Part shown: piece by piece, positions 1-10,532 of the stretch
Layout: every line of letters begins with the position of its first letter
Numbering within the stretch: the first letter of the stretch is position 1
NCBI RefSeq assembly: GCF_000764305.2
Contig: NW_025939286.1
Location: forward strand, 62,001 to 126,000
Direction of reading: 5' to 3'
Source: Hyalella azteca
Taxonomy: Eukaryota; Arthropoda; Malacostraca; Amphipoda; Hyalellidae
Length of the DNA stretch: 64,000 nt
The notes under the pieces: generated by a model
What the model saw: the letters and a program-made list of their open reading frames with translations, nothing else
What the model was told of the DNA's origin: nothing
Database searches by the model: none
Position numbers and translations under genes: made by a program

Positions 1-161
1 TTTAATCACATGATTTAATCATTTTGATTTAAAAATTGCCAACCCTGGTAGGTACTCTGTAGGACAATCATCAATATAAATGAAATGAAAATATATATGC
101 ACAAATCGTGCACTAGTTCAGACTTAGATCTCAAAGAAAACTGCACTACGTCATTACACAC

Positions 162-332
162 CTTCTCCCAGAGAGATTGTAGTTCTTCTTGTCCTCCCAA
201 GTCCCAGAAATTAAGTTTGACACCACCATATGTAATGGCTCCAACATTCTGGCCAACTGTGCTGGTTATCTTGTTGGCTGGAAGACCTTTGTAACCACGC
301 ACTAGCTGAGTTTTGGCTGCTTCCAGGTATGT
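162..332 (-). CDS. ARFRP1: ARFRP1 coding exon 2
   Basis: The second ARFRP1 coding exon has 57 codons. It starts after a CAG acceptor (335-333) with TYLEAAKTQL, which completes the P-loop GKTT from exon 1. It carries the switch I segment (KITSTVGQNVG) and the switch II/G3 motif FWDLGGQEELQSLW, which is diagnostic for the Arf family and nearly identical to animal ARFRP1 proteins. It ends at GAGAAG followed by a GTGTGT donor (161-156). The open frame that runs past this point is intron read-through. Both exons are intact and conserved, so the gene looks functional. The remaining exons, with the NKxD and SAL motifs, lie beyond the left edge of the window. Confidence 0.95.
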
Positions 333-754
333 CTGAAATGAAATATTTACCTTTGAGCAAAAAGGTGAAAATGGTTTCTACAATTTCAAGAATAAAGTCA
401 TTTCAACAAATAATAAAAATTTTCTTCACATTGACAGATTTCTCAATACAAAATCAATATCACAACTAGCTCATGTACCCTTATGAAAAGAACTGATGGA
501 AGAATACATGAAAAAATGATGGCCGCTGTGAACCTCTAGATGAAATATTGACAATATCTTCTATTTTTTCTATCAACAAGAAAGATGTACCTATATCCAA
601 ACTTTCTGTAAATTTGGTTTTATAATGAAAATATAATCCTTTGAGTTAATTGGATTTTAGCTTGAGGCCGAAATGGATTTTATCTAAGGCTTCAGCATGA
701 GGCTGGAGTTACCATGTCATTTTAAAATAGTTCAAAATAATTGCCTAAACTCAC
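333..754 (-). other. ARFRP1 intron 1
   Basis: This is a phase-0 intron of 422 bases with a GTGAGT donor and a TTTCAG acceptor on the minus strand. It is AT-rich and contains no recognisable element. Confidence 0.9.
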
Positions 755-847
755 AGTCTTTCCTGCATTATCCAGGCCAAGAATAAGAACATAGAACTCA
801 TCCTTCTTGAATAAATACTTGTACAATCCATAAAATAGAGTAAACAT
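755..847 (-). CDS. ARFRP1: ARFRP1 coding exon 1 (Arf-related small GTPase)
   Basis: This exon encodes the N-terminus of ADP-ribosylation factor-related protein 1, a small GTPase that acts at the trans-Golgi network. Reading the minus strand from the ATG at 847-845 gives 31 codons beginning MFTLFYGLYKYLFKKDE and ending GLDNAGKT, the P-loop (G1) that binds GTP phosphates. As in known ARFRP1 proteins there is no Gly at position 2, so no N-myristoylation is expected; the start MxTLxxGLYKY is typical of this family and separates it from ARF1 and ARL proteins. The exon ends in phase 0 at a consensus donor GTGAGT (754-749) and joins directly to the exon at 332-162. The 5' UTR and promoter lie above 847 and show no clear element. 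Confidence 0.95.
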
Positions 848-997
848 TTTGGAACTCTTTAACTGAACACTTATACATCTGCAGGGAAGGATACATTATT
901 TAGTACATAATGAAATAGCATATCATCAATCATACATGGATTTGAAATTTATTGAAAGTGAAATTTTTAAAATAAGAATTCACATGAGAATGTTTAG

Positions 998-2711
998 CCC
1001 ATTAATGCCGAGCGGTTCCATTTGGAACCAGAGAAAAAATGGATTCATAATAAAATTGTATGGTCAAATCAATATACTAGTGGATGTGTAGGTTTGATAC
1101 ACATCTTGGACGTGTTCTGGCAACGTTTGGTTCAGCTGCGCCGACTACTCCCTGCTCAGTTAACATTTAAAGATTGTAAGTACCGGGTGTCAGACAGAAG
1201 GGCTTGACATCATTGCAGAGAAAGGCAAGTAGTTTGTTCTAAGAATATATTATTTATAAGTTAGATGCAGAATTTTATCGATAAAGAGAGTACTTTTAAT
1301 TCTGTATATGGTATTACGTGATATAATATTTCTAAAGTCATTTGGATCATGAAATATTTTGTCTGGTTCCAAATGGAACCACTCGGCAGTAGTGTAAGCA
1401 TTCCAGTCATATCATTTTCCCAGTAGATTACTTTGTGATATAGTTACGCATTGTATTTCAAAAACTTGTTTGTATTTAGAAATTATTTATTTAGATCTTA
1501 GATCTACTGTTTTTCTGTTATTTATTAGGGAACTATTATCTTTAGAGCTGTTAGGAGTATATATATCCCAAAAGTTGATATATTTGGAAGTAGGTACGTA
1601 GAACACTATATGATTTTTCATCCGAGTCACTTTTTTCTAGTTGTATTTTGGCAGATCATCACATGAAATAATTGAGATTTCAAGAGAAGAATAACATGAA
1701 GATCAAATATTTGCAACTGAACCTTTCACAGAAGCAGCAACAAACGAAACATACTGAGATTCAGATAACTCAGATGACGCAGCCACTAGCAATTATGCTC
1801 GCCTGTCGAGAATAGTCATTGCAGCAACAGTAATCGCCAAATGTGAAAACAATGACTATAGACAGAGAAGAAAGTCATCTGTGGTCGACATGGCCACATT
1901 ATACTACGACATATACGTGGCTAGCCCGTGAGATTTAGTTATAAACTTTGGGCAGCAGATAAATCAGATGATAGTTTTCTGATATTGAAGCCAATCGGCA
2001 GATGTAATAGAAAAAGAAACTTATTCATGGGCTGGAACATGGATTGGTCCCATAAACATGATACAATTGGTCCCAAGCCAACATATTATATGTGATATCT
2101 ATTCTGGTTTCATTTAGCTTCTCAAAAAACTTTTGAAAAAAAGAATGGCTATTGCAATAAATTCTGAAAAATATCGGTTGGGAAACGCAATAATGCAGGA
2201 GACCCTAAATAAAACAATCAGGGTCTATAGTGCACCCTTCTACTTTGATCCTTGATGAAGTGCAATACAACAATCAACAACATCGGCCAGTAACGAGACG
2301 TCAGAAGCACTGCAAATGCAGTGCTTCGTAAACAATGTTGACAACGCACCCACAAACATACGTAAAATGGTCAACCTTCCTGTTCATTTTGAATGAATGG
2401 AAGCATTCTATGCTAAAAATTAAATTGTATTCTGCCATGATTGGTTCATCCTCAGTATTGTCCATTATGAATACGTATATTACGTATTATCCATTATGAA
2501 CAACCTTGCTTTATTTACTATTGGAAAAAGTGTTGTTTGAAGAAACGTTATGTTAATGCCGAGCGGTTCCATATGGAACCAAGCTATAATTTTTCACATA
2601 CAACAAAAAATAAATATATGAACATATTTTTTGCTTATTACCATCACAAATGATAATATTCTCACAAGGAACTGAACAAAAATTCAGAAAATAATTCTCG
2701 TCATTAATGGG
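998..2711. mobile_element. Degraded piggyBac-like DNA transposon
   Basis: The ends form an imperfect terminal inverted repeat: CCCATTAATGCCGAG at the left and CCCATTAATGACGAG read inward from the right (14 of 15). The right end abuts TTAA (2712-2715), the piggyBac target. The left flank is TTAG (994-997), one change from TTAA. A 16-bp palindrome of the form GGTTCCATTTGGAACC next to CCGAG occurs three times: just inside the left end (1014-1029), inverted near 1364-1379, and near the right end (about 2565-2580). The interior holds no intact transposase. A plus-strand frame near 1715-1850 reads as an acidic, Asp/Ser-rich stretch (DSDNSDDAATSNYARL) such as often begins piggyBac transposases, but stops interrupt it. 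A composite of smaller non-autonomous copies is also possible. Confidence 0.6.
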
Positions 2712-2715
2712 TTAA

Positions 2716-3221
2716 ACCAGTAGTTTTCAGTAAAATTAGCCCAAAATAGTAGTAGGTAGTCAGTTTGACATTGATTAAAATAATCAGTCTAATGACATCA
2801 GGACAAGAGCCAACTCTAGGAGGGAATGTTTAGAAATTCTATAATTTGAAGCCATCAATGCAGCAGCATTTCATTCAAGATAGCTAGATGTTAAAATTAG
2901 GAATTTCACTGAATCTCAACTAAAAATTCATGGTCTTTACTCCCCATCTATAACCAGTCTTTGAACTGGGCATCTATAGGAGACATGCCATTCAGCCAAT
3001 CCTGAAATCAGGCAGGAGTTTTAAAAATGGCATGCAAAAAAGTGTCATTTTATTTGATTCTAATGAAAAAATTGGGCATGAGCAACACACCAAGATGAAA
3101 TTGACTAGGATATGCACAGTTCTGTCACAGTTGCATGTTCTCTGCCTGATTTTGCAATATGGCCAGCTAGCAAAATTTTAAAATTCTAACTTTATACCAA
3201 AAATCTCAAAGTTTCAAACTT
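2716..3221. other. No gene seen
   Basis: AT-rich sequence between two mobile elements. No splice-bounded frame or repeat could be supported here. Confidence 0.6.
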
Positions 3222-3980
3222 GGGTATTGCCTTTCTCTCCCCCCAACTTTTTCCTTTATATTAAGCTTGGTCTTAGTTCCAAGCATGCGTAGATGATTGA
3301 AATAGTGATGTCATACTATTACGTGCCAGATTTCCGCAAAACACTAGGTCTAGCGGGAAAATGTTAAGATCTGCAGAGCAAAAGTCCAAGTCAACTAGTG
3401 AGAACATCGAAACACGTATGAAAGTTGATAGTTGACCTTGCTTTACTAAATAGTGATAAACCATTTGTGTAGAAAGAATATTATGGTTTGAGGCTTTTAA
3501 ATAAGTCTGTGAATATATTAGGAATCCTTTAAGTATACTTGTATTTGCTGATTCTAAGTGGTAAATAATTTAATAGATGATTGATTTAAGAGATGGTTTT
3601 AGACACATAAAAACTAATTCTAACACAGGGTGTCAGAATTACGACACACAGGGTGTCATTTACTGTCATATTCCGACACAGCTCACACAGGGTGGCGGAA
3701 TTACGAATTATGATTTTGAAGTGCAGTTGGAACTAGTCTCACAATATGCCGCAATTCCGACACACAGTGTTGGAATTCAGCGATTTTGTAGATTTTAATT
3801 CTAATAAAGGCTTTTAAATAAATATGGCAACAGTTTGCGACGTTTCATCATTGCTGCCGCATAGTGTGGTGTTTTGAGTGACGTAAACCAATCAGAACTC
3901 AAGTTGCGCATACGGTGATCTATTTATAGCCATTTATTTCTCACTATGTCCTTAAGGTGTTGGAATATGGTGTGGGTTTC
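3222..3980. mobile_element. Old, decayed copy of the 4260-5175 MITE family
   Basis: This block aligns collinearly with the well-preserved element at 4260-5175. Shared landmarks in order are TATATTAAGCTT near the left end, CAAAACACTAGGTCT with GGGAAAATRTTGAGATC, and ATTATGGTTTGAGRCTTTTAAATA. Further right both copies share AAATATGGCAACA and GACGTTTCATC, then CAGAACTCAAGT. Its ends are mutated (GGGTATTGCC at the left and GGTGTGGGTTTCA at the right in place of the conserved terminal repeat). It is shorter and more diverged, so it is an earlier insertion of the same family. A series of CACAGGGTGTCRGAATTACG-like motifs fills 3625-3780. Confidence 0.7.
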
Positions 3981-4259
3981 AACTTCATCCTATTCATTAA
4001 TTTTACTTTAATACAGGCTACAGCAGAGCTTACTTTTCTGGAGAAATTCATATTTAAATCAAAGATTAGAAATGAATGTCCTGATATAGCACAAAGAAAC
4101 CATTGTATGGATTTAGCTTAGCTGTTACTGTTAGCTATAGCTTAATGCTCAATTGCTTATAATGTAACTGTTAGTGTTAGGCAGTTACTGAGTTAGTTAT
4201 ATACCTGTGAGGCTGTGAAGTGTCAGAGACTCAGAGATACTACTAAGTATTAATTACTA

Positions 4260-5175
4260 GGGTAAACGCGGTATATTCCGACATCGTAGGTAATTCCGTC
4301 ACCTCTCCAGCTTTTCCATTATATTAAGCTTTGTTTTAGTTCCATGCATTTGTTGATGGTTGAAATGGTGATGTCATGCATTTGCGAGTCAAAATACTGC
4401 CAAAACACTAGGTCTTGGCCATCTAGTGGGAAAATATTGAGATCCAAAGAGAGACAATGCATGCCACGTGGCGAGATCATCGAAAAATGTGTCAAATTTG
4501 ACAGTTGACATGGCTCTACCAAATAGTGAATAACTCTTTTTATAGGAAGAATATTATGGTTTGAGACTTTTAAATACGTCTGTGAATATATAAGGAATCC
4601 TTTAAGTATATTTGTATTTGCTGATTTCAAGTCGTAAATAAATTAATAGATGATAAGTTGAGATGTTGGATTTAGACACATGAAAACTAATTCCGACACA
4701 ACTTGAATTGGACACACACAGATCGTTCAAAGCTTTGTACAAAAATTGAAATTTGCTTAATTAAAAGCCTAATAGCAGTTAATTAAAATGTAATTACGTA
4801 GTGTTCAATATTCGTTAGTGTTCTAATTCAAAGCAATGTTGTATCCCAATACAGCTCACACAGCAAACGGAATTCGAACACGTGGATGTCGGCAATACGC
4901 ATCAGTTAAATTTAAAGCGCTGACGCAATACGACTCACCACGTGTCGAATATTGCCACACAAAGTGACGGAATATAGGGATTTGGTAGGTTTCCATTCTA
5001 AAGGCTTTTTAATAAATATGGCAACATTTTGTGACGTTTCATCGTTGCTGATGCGTAGTGAAGTGTTTTGAGAGTCATGTGAAGGCAACAGAACTCAAGT
5101 AACACATACGTTTTTTTTTATAGTTTTTCATTTCTTGATGCGTCCTTAATGTGTCGGATTATACCGCGTTTACCC
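4260..5175. mobile_element. TA-target MITE with 24-bp terminal inverted repeats
   Basis: The element begins GGGTAAACGCGGTATA (4260 on), and the reverse complement of its right end begins with the same 16 bases; over 24 bases there is a single mismatch. Both ends are flanked by the dinucleotide TA (4258-4259 and 5176-5177), a target duplication typical of Tc1/mariner-related elements. The length is 916 bp. It contains no transposase, only chance frames, so it must have been moved by an enzyme encoded elsewhere. Internal CACGTG-containing segments near 4880 and 4938 are roughly inverted to each other. I do not recognise the family by name. Confidence 0.88.
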
Positions 5176-5796
5176 TATGATTATCATAAGACATAAACAC
5201 ATAGATAGGTACTGAATAAAATTTTAAATAGATCATACAATTAAAACTGAATTGGGTTCTAAAAAATTACATGTTTGGCTTGTAACAAGCTGCTTGTTTG
5301 CCACAGAAATGGCCACTACAATCTACAAGTAACAACTAACAAGCCTACAGTAGTTTTGGTGAGCACATCAAGCAGGTGCAGCTAGGCCTAGCTGCCATGC
5401 AGGTCCAAGTCTCCCAGACATGCAGAGTGGCAGACTGCCAGTAGCAGACTCCCAGGCTAGATTAGAATTGTCCCACTCAATAGTCCTAAATAAATTATCA
5501 CAGCAGAAAAGTGTCCAATTTTTGGTAGTTTGTACTTTATACATTTAACATTTAGACTTTTAGGCCTATGCTCAATTGTACAATTTTATTAACAATTAAA
5601 TAAGAGACAAGAGTCATAGCTACCGTAGGACCTAGCCCCTAGGCAGGCTAGGCTAGTAATTCATCTAGATTCTAGCAGGAATTTTGCAGCTTTATAAAAT
5701 GATGGGGGCAATTTAATCACAGCTAAAAGTCAAAGGTTAGATATATTCCTTGGTTTGGTCCTTGCAAAATGCTAAGTACCAGGACTCGGCTCAGTT

Positions 5797-6040
5797 GGCT
5801 GATTTCCGATTTGAAGAGAGTTCAGCCACAAGGCACCAGCCGCCAAGAGCCAAGCGGCCCTGCCCTGTCACTGTCAGACTGTCAGTGGACAGTGCTGTCA
5901 TTGGATAAAATAAAATATTGTCGGCTGATTTCCGATTTTAAGCGAGTTCAGCCACGAGGCACTAGCCGCCAAGGGCCACCGTCCACGCGGCCCTGCCCAG
6001 TCAGAATGTCAGTGCCTATCATTGGATAAAATTAAATATT
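5797..6040. repeat. Two tandem copies of a ~120-bp unit
   Basis: Unit 1 (5797-5922) and unit 2 (5923-6040) both run from GGCTGATTTCCGATTT through GAGTTCAGCCAC, AGCCGCCAAG and GCGGCCCTGCCC to ATTGGATAAAATWAAATATT. They are clearly homologous with several small indels. The unit is markedly more GC-rich than its surroundings. No coding function is evident; the open frame across it is not supported by splice sites. Confidence 0.85.
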
Positions 6041-6736
6041 AGAAATTGAATGATGAGAACAGAGAAAGCAATCACACCTTAACTTAAGTCCTTAACCTAT
6101 GACAATTATTTAGGTACATCTTTATTCATCATTCTAATAAAATAAATAAATATAGAACTTTCAGCAATGCAGATTGCAGAGAGAGTTAAATCAATTTCTT
6201 CCTTCGAATTTGAACAGTCGTAGCAACTAGCAACATGCATCCACCTCGGTCATCCGTCCATTTCATTCTCAGACGGAAGACAAATGAGTGACAAAAACTC
6301 ATAAAGCTCCTGCTAAACAGATGAGGGTAGACTGGAAGAGGACTAGAGAGTAGAGGCAATACTAAGAGATTGGAGGCCGTGTTATTCAGCGGTCGTACTG
6401 ATTCCCGCTAGATTTACAGAAATGTTTGTCAAGTTGTACCAAAGAAAGAAATTGCATGTGTAAAGCCTAATGAGTACAAACATAATTCAGATAATATTAA
6501 TGTAAACATTTTCCATGCAATTGTACTTGCACAGTATTTGACGTAGAACATTCCTGCTCATTATATCAATTAGAATTTACCTGTATCTATCTGCTATCTA
6601 TATATCAATTTAACCTTTGATTTGAGTATAAATTTAATGTGTAACAACATTCTTCCAATATTTCATTTTATATTATTTATTTATCAATATTTAACAGTCT
6701 GCGTGGGGATCTCATTGAGGTATACATGTATAGTAT
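6041..6736. other. No gene seen
   Basis: AT-rich sequence before the LINE fragment. Nothing could be supported here. Confidence 0.6.
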
Positions 6737-7640
6737 ACTCATAACATAACATAGTGATGTCGGCGCTCAAGAGTAGGCCTGTTTTTCCACAGTTTTATCT
6801 AGTCTTTTCTTGAACGCGTTCATACTTGGAGATGGAGCGCCAACGATGTCATCGGGGAGGCTGTTCCACATGTCGGTGATTCGAAGCGAGAAGAAATGTT
6901 GTCGCGTGGAGAAGTTGCAGCGCATTTTCTCATTGGTTAAAATAAAAGGAACTTTTGTGCTCGCCATATCCGTCTGTCCGTCCGTCCGTGACTTCACGTT
7001 TTCGTCGACGAGAAAATGCGCTCTCTGTCACTCACTGCAGAGAGTACTGAGATATATTTGTTTAGTTTATAGCCGTGGCCCCTGGTGTTGGTTCTTGTTT
7101 CAAATTCTAGTAATCCTTCGGGGACCTTGTATAAACCATGCGTATACTTGTACACTTTAATGAGGTCCCCACGCATACATCGATATCTGAGGCTTGGCAG
7201 CTTCATAATCCTTAATCTTTCTTCATATGACTTGCCCTTCAAGCCTGGAATTATCTTTAACATTTTCTATTAAAATTTTGTCCATTTCAAATCTCGGTGA
7301 CCACACAACGTCTCCAAACTCTAGACACGGGCGCACGACAGCAACAAACAACTGCTTCATCGCTTCTGCATCTAGGAGCTCGTAGGAACGTCTGATTAGA
7401 CCAAGAAGTTTGATAGGATGTGTTAGCTTTCGTTTAAACATGCTTAGGAAATTTTAGCTCCTTGTCGACATAAACTCCGAGATCTTTTTCAACACTAGAC
7501 TTTTAAATTATTACTCTTTCGTTGAAACCATGTCTTCTCATACTGTAATCTTGCTGTTCATTGTTCTTCCCGTGGTGAAGTACTTTACACTTGTCAGCAT
7601 TAAACCGCAGCTGCCACGTATCAGCCCAGTTAACTAAACT
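6737..7640 (-). mobile_element. 3' end of a LINE (non-LTR retrotransposon), frameshifted
   Basis: Translating the minus strand in pieces gives the C-terminal part of a LINE reverse transcriptase polyprotein in order. WQLRFNADKCKVLHHGKN lies near 7620-7560 and EKDLGVYVDKELKF near 7490-7450. LLGLIRRSYELLDAEAMKQL and RPCLEFGDVVWSPRFE follow (7410-7290), then IIPGLKGKSYEERLRIMKLP (7255-7195) and RGDLIKVYKYTHGLY. FFSLRITDMWNSLPDD lies near 6890-6840. These blocks are typical of CR1/L2-type LINEs. Frameshifts and stops separate them, so the copy is dead. A 140-bp non-coding module (about 6920-7060) interrupts the protein between the last two blocks. The copy ends in a short ATGTT-type tail (plus strand CATAACATAACAT, 6743-6755). 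Confidence 0.88.
6920..7060 (-). repeat. Dispersed GCGCATTTTCTC/GAGAAAATGCGC module, copy 1 (inside LINE)
   Basis: The module contains GCGCATTTTCTC near one end and GAGAAAATGCGC in the middle, separated by a run of TCCG repeats and CTTCACGTTTTCGTCGAC, followed by CTCTGTCACTCACTGCAG and a GTACTGAG end. The same unit occurs at 7720-7884, 19162-19400 and 41250-41384. Here it splits the LINE reading frame. Confidence 0.85.
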
Positions 7641-8160
7641 CATGGTTTATACAATGTCCCAGAAGGATTACTGAAATGTGAAACAAGAACCACCACCAGG
7701 GACCACGACTATAAACTAAAAAATATAACTCAGTACTCACTTCATTGAGTGACAGAGAACGCATTTTCTCGTCGGCGAAAACGTGGTAACGGACGGACGG
7801 TTGAACAGACAGACGGACAGACAGACGGACGGACATGACGAGCACAATAGCGCTTTTTTTCCATAAATGTGAAAATGTGCTAAAAACAGTGTTGCAACTC
7901 ATCCACGCGACAACAATTCTTCTCGCTTCGAATCACCTACATGTGGAACAGCCTCCCGAATTCAATCGTTGACGCTCGGAGGATAAACGTGTTCAGGAAC
8001 AGACTAGATAAAGCTATGGAAAAATATCTGTTCAGACTTGAAATGTCCAGCGCCATATCAAACCCGGTGTAAGCCTAGAAGCTATTTCACACTATCGTCA
8101 GTCTTGAAAAGATCCGGTCAAAGGACATGCTTTTAGATCTTCTGCGAACCTGGTCATGAA
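7641..8160 (+). mobile_element. Second 3' LINE fragment, same family, opposite orientation
   Basis: On the plus strand this fragment repeats the 3' part of the LINE at 6737-7640. It reads a diverged YNVPEGLLKCETRTTTRDHD (about 7648-7710), then the same interrupting module (7720-7884). HARQQFFSLRITYMWNSLP and a final DARRINVFRNRLDKAMEKY follow (about 7895-8030). Several frameshifts are needed, so it is not functional. It runs into the long ATGTT array starting at 8161, which is the LINE's own 3' tail. The two copies meet head to head near 7640. Both have 3' tails, so this is not a simple 5' inversion of one insertion. Confidence 0.85.
7720..7884 (+). repeat. Dispersed module, copy 2 (inside LINE)
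   Basis: Same unit as at 6920-7060, at the same position within the second LINE fragment, with an expanded GACG/GACA run (7790-7835) and more substitutions. Confidence 0.82.
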
Positions 8161-8258
8161 ATGTTATGTTATGTTATGTTATGTTATGTTATGTTATGTT
8201 ATGTTATGTTATGTTATGTTATGTTATGTTATGTTATGTTATGTTATGTTATGTTATG
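8161..8258 (+). repeat. (ATGTT)n microsatellite, LINE 3' tail
   Basis: About 19 perfect ATGTT units directly follow the 3' end of the plus-strand LINE fragment. The oppositely oriented copy ends in the same unit but with only about three repeats. This shows the pentamer is the retrotransposon's terminal repeat, expanded here by slippage. A frame through it gives an artificial Met-Leu-Cys-Tyr-Val repeat. Confidence 0.95.
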
Positions 8259-9190
8259 ACAGAATTTTCATATCGAACAAAAAAACGTCGAATACTGCTC
8301 CAGGTTTTTTTAATTGACTGTACAAATCTTTTTGTCGTGATATTTGTGAAAGGCTATGGTGCACATGCAGCTATTATATAATAGTAGTAATTGTAGGCTC
8401 TAGATAGGCTTGACACATATTTATTTTAAGTAGGTATTGAGCATATCAAAAAGTTTGTAATTATATCAATTCAATGTTCAATACACTTAATTCTAAGTCA
8501 AGAATCGCCGAATAGCGTGCAATGTGTTATTCCGACACTTTTTATTTTAATTCGTGGCCGCAGGAGCTACCAGCCTACCACCGTTATTTATCGAAACTTA
8601 TTGCTCTAGAACATTTTCATGTTAAGTTTAGGTTGTTCTTAGCTAAATGAATCTGTAATTGGATCCTGGTCTCAGATTTTCTTTAGAAAAAAATACACAA
8701 AATACCAATAGTGTAAGTTCCGCCAAGTTGTCGCATTAGGGTCTGCCGTTTGGAGTTAGAGATAAATGAAATAATTTCATTAATGTTACTCTCAATAATA
8801 CAAAGCAAACCATGTTATTGATCTGTTATACATTTACCAGTATTTAGATTCAGAAAAGTTGTCGAAATAAATTGAATAGATATGTTAGAAAGTGGAGGCA
8901 ATAGAGAGACTTTTTTAACGGTCCTGTTTTGTCGATCATAGATAGAAAACAATTAAATGCAAACAAAATATGGTAGGGACGTTGTAAGAAATAGTATTTC
9001 AATTGAAATTTATTTTTCACCAAACAAATGTCATAAGCACATGAGTAGATGTGATATTTATGTTGAAATTTAATTTATACGGTGCTTGAGATATAGGCTA
9101 CGTATACCACTGTTTTAACCAGTTAGCTACTAAGGTTTTTCCTTTGGCTCGCTACATTATGCAAAGGAGTCCGGTTGACGGTAGCCAATG
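8259..9190. other. No gene seen
   Basis: AT-rich sequence. A small palindrome GTGTTATTCCGACAC lies near 8524. Nothing else could be supported. Confidence 0.55.
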
Positions 9191-9270
9191 AGGAGACGTA
9201 TAACTGAGCGTGGAAGATCTGCGGACAACTCTTCGTTCAGTTTTCAGGCTGCTACGGTCATCTCGGTGAG
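9184..9270 (+). promoter_or_regulatory. Possible core promoter upstream of exon A
   Basis: A GCCAATG box (about 9183), TATAAC (9199-9204) and an initiator-like TTCAGTT (9236-9242) occur in order. The sequence becomes less AT-rich from here to about 9470, as a 5' UTR might. The TATA-to-initiator distance (about 40) is longer than usual and no clear downstream promoter element is seen, so this is tentative. Confidence 0.25.
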
Positions 9271-9791
9271 GAAGACGTGCGAGTGACAAACTTGTAACAA
9301 GCGAGATTTTGAGCCGGACCCCTGACCTTTCAATTCAAACTCAAGACAAAACGAAGTGATTCACAATCAGTGTCTCATTTGTAGTGAGTGAGCCTTTCGA
9401 TCGAAAACTGCAAGAAAAGTCAGAACCGAGACCATTAATAATTTCCTCGAATGCAGCGTGTCTGGTAGAGATAAAATCGTTATTTTTATCCCTCCCCCGA
9501 AGCATATATAGTTAAATACACAATACAGATTACACCTTAAAAAATGTAACAGCGCATTTGGAGTTTAAAAAATCATAAACAGGTATTTTGCAATTGAGCA
9601 TATTATTCGAGCACATAATAGTAAAAATTAGAGCATTGGCAATTCTTTTTTTAAATGGCATTAGAAAGCACAAGCATTGAACATATGTATGACCAGCCAA
9701 AAATGGAACTTGCCTTTGAGAGGCCAATCTCGGTGTCTGTGCCCGCAATTGCCCTATTTTACAGGTTTTCAGCTCTTCTGCATTGCATTCC

Positions 9792-10532
9792 ATGGGACCT
9801 GGTTATCATTGTTCTAGTAATTTGTGTAGAAATTTGAATCGCCCCTCAAATTTGAAGTCATTAAAGGAAAATTACAGAAGTACTGTTCATTTGAGCAACC
9901 TTCCACGAAGAAGAATACCGCAAATTTCATTCTTTACGATGAAGGTTAACGAAACGGATGATAATGGAGACAAATTGGATAGAAGACTGGGTGCCTTTCC
10001 TTACTTTCGCGCGCATAAATTCGTGAATAAGATAGTTCTTCCTGGCATCTTTGACCCTTTATCTAGACATCAGTTGACTGCAGGTAGACATCCATGGCTA
10101 ACGCAGTCTTTAGATCGCTCAGGCTCCTCTAAATTTACTCGGACATCTACTATGATGGAAGTCCACCCATTGGTTCCACTTACTTCAAGTACCTCAAATA
10201 CTGTGGTTGGACCGCTCACTTATAAAAATCACAAAACTCGGATGGAAAAACAAGAATCGGGGAATTTTTATCCACTCGGCTCGATATACGAGGGAGCTAG
10301 AAAGGATGCATGGAACTCTTCGCCCGCGACATCAAACAGCTCAGCAAACAGCGACGGGATCGGTGGCAGGAGAAGCACTTGTGCACAGACGGAGGATTCT
10401 ATTTTGGCTCATGAGCGTTTATGCTCAGACATTAACGGGACAATGGACAGGAAAACTTCTTCTATTGTCTTCGAAAAGGCCCGTTTTCCTGCGCTTGCAT
10501 ATAGACGGCTCTCTTGCAAGAGTGGTGGAAAG
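9792..10532 (+). CDS. Putative N-terminal exon A of a large regulatory gene
   Basis: An open frame of 247 codons runs from the ATG at 9792 to a consensus donor AAG/GTGAGT at 10532/10533, ending in phase 0. A second in-frame ATG at 9939 (MKVNETDDNGDK) has A at -3 and is the better start, giving 198 residues. The product is hydrophilic, rich in Ser, Thr, Arg and Asn, with no signal peptide, membrane segment or domain that I recognise. Such a disordered N-terminus suits a transcription factor. Its phase matches the start of the exon at 46512. A second frame (10207-10532, 109 codons) is open to the same donor and would instead match, in phase 2, the exon near 38522. The choice of frame is therefore not settled. 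Confidence 0.42.

Noticed and set aside
998..1396. A separate MITE defined by the first two inverted palindromes
   Set aside because: No TTAA or other duplication at 1396; the 998-2711 boundaries with TTAA at the right are better.
8166..8381. Met-Leu-Cys-Tyr-Val repeat frame
   Set aside because: Translation of the ATGTT tail of the LINE.
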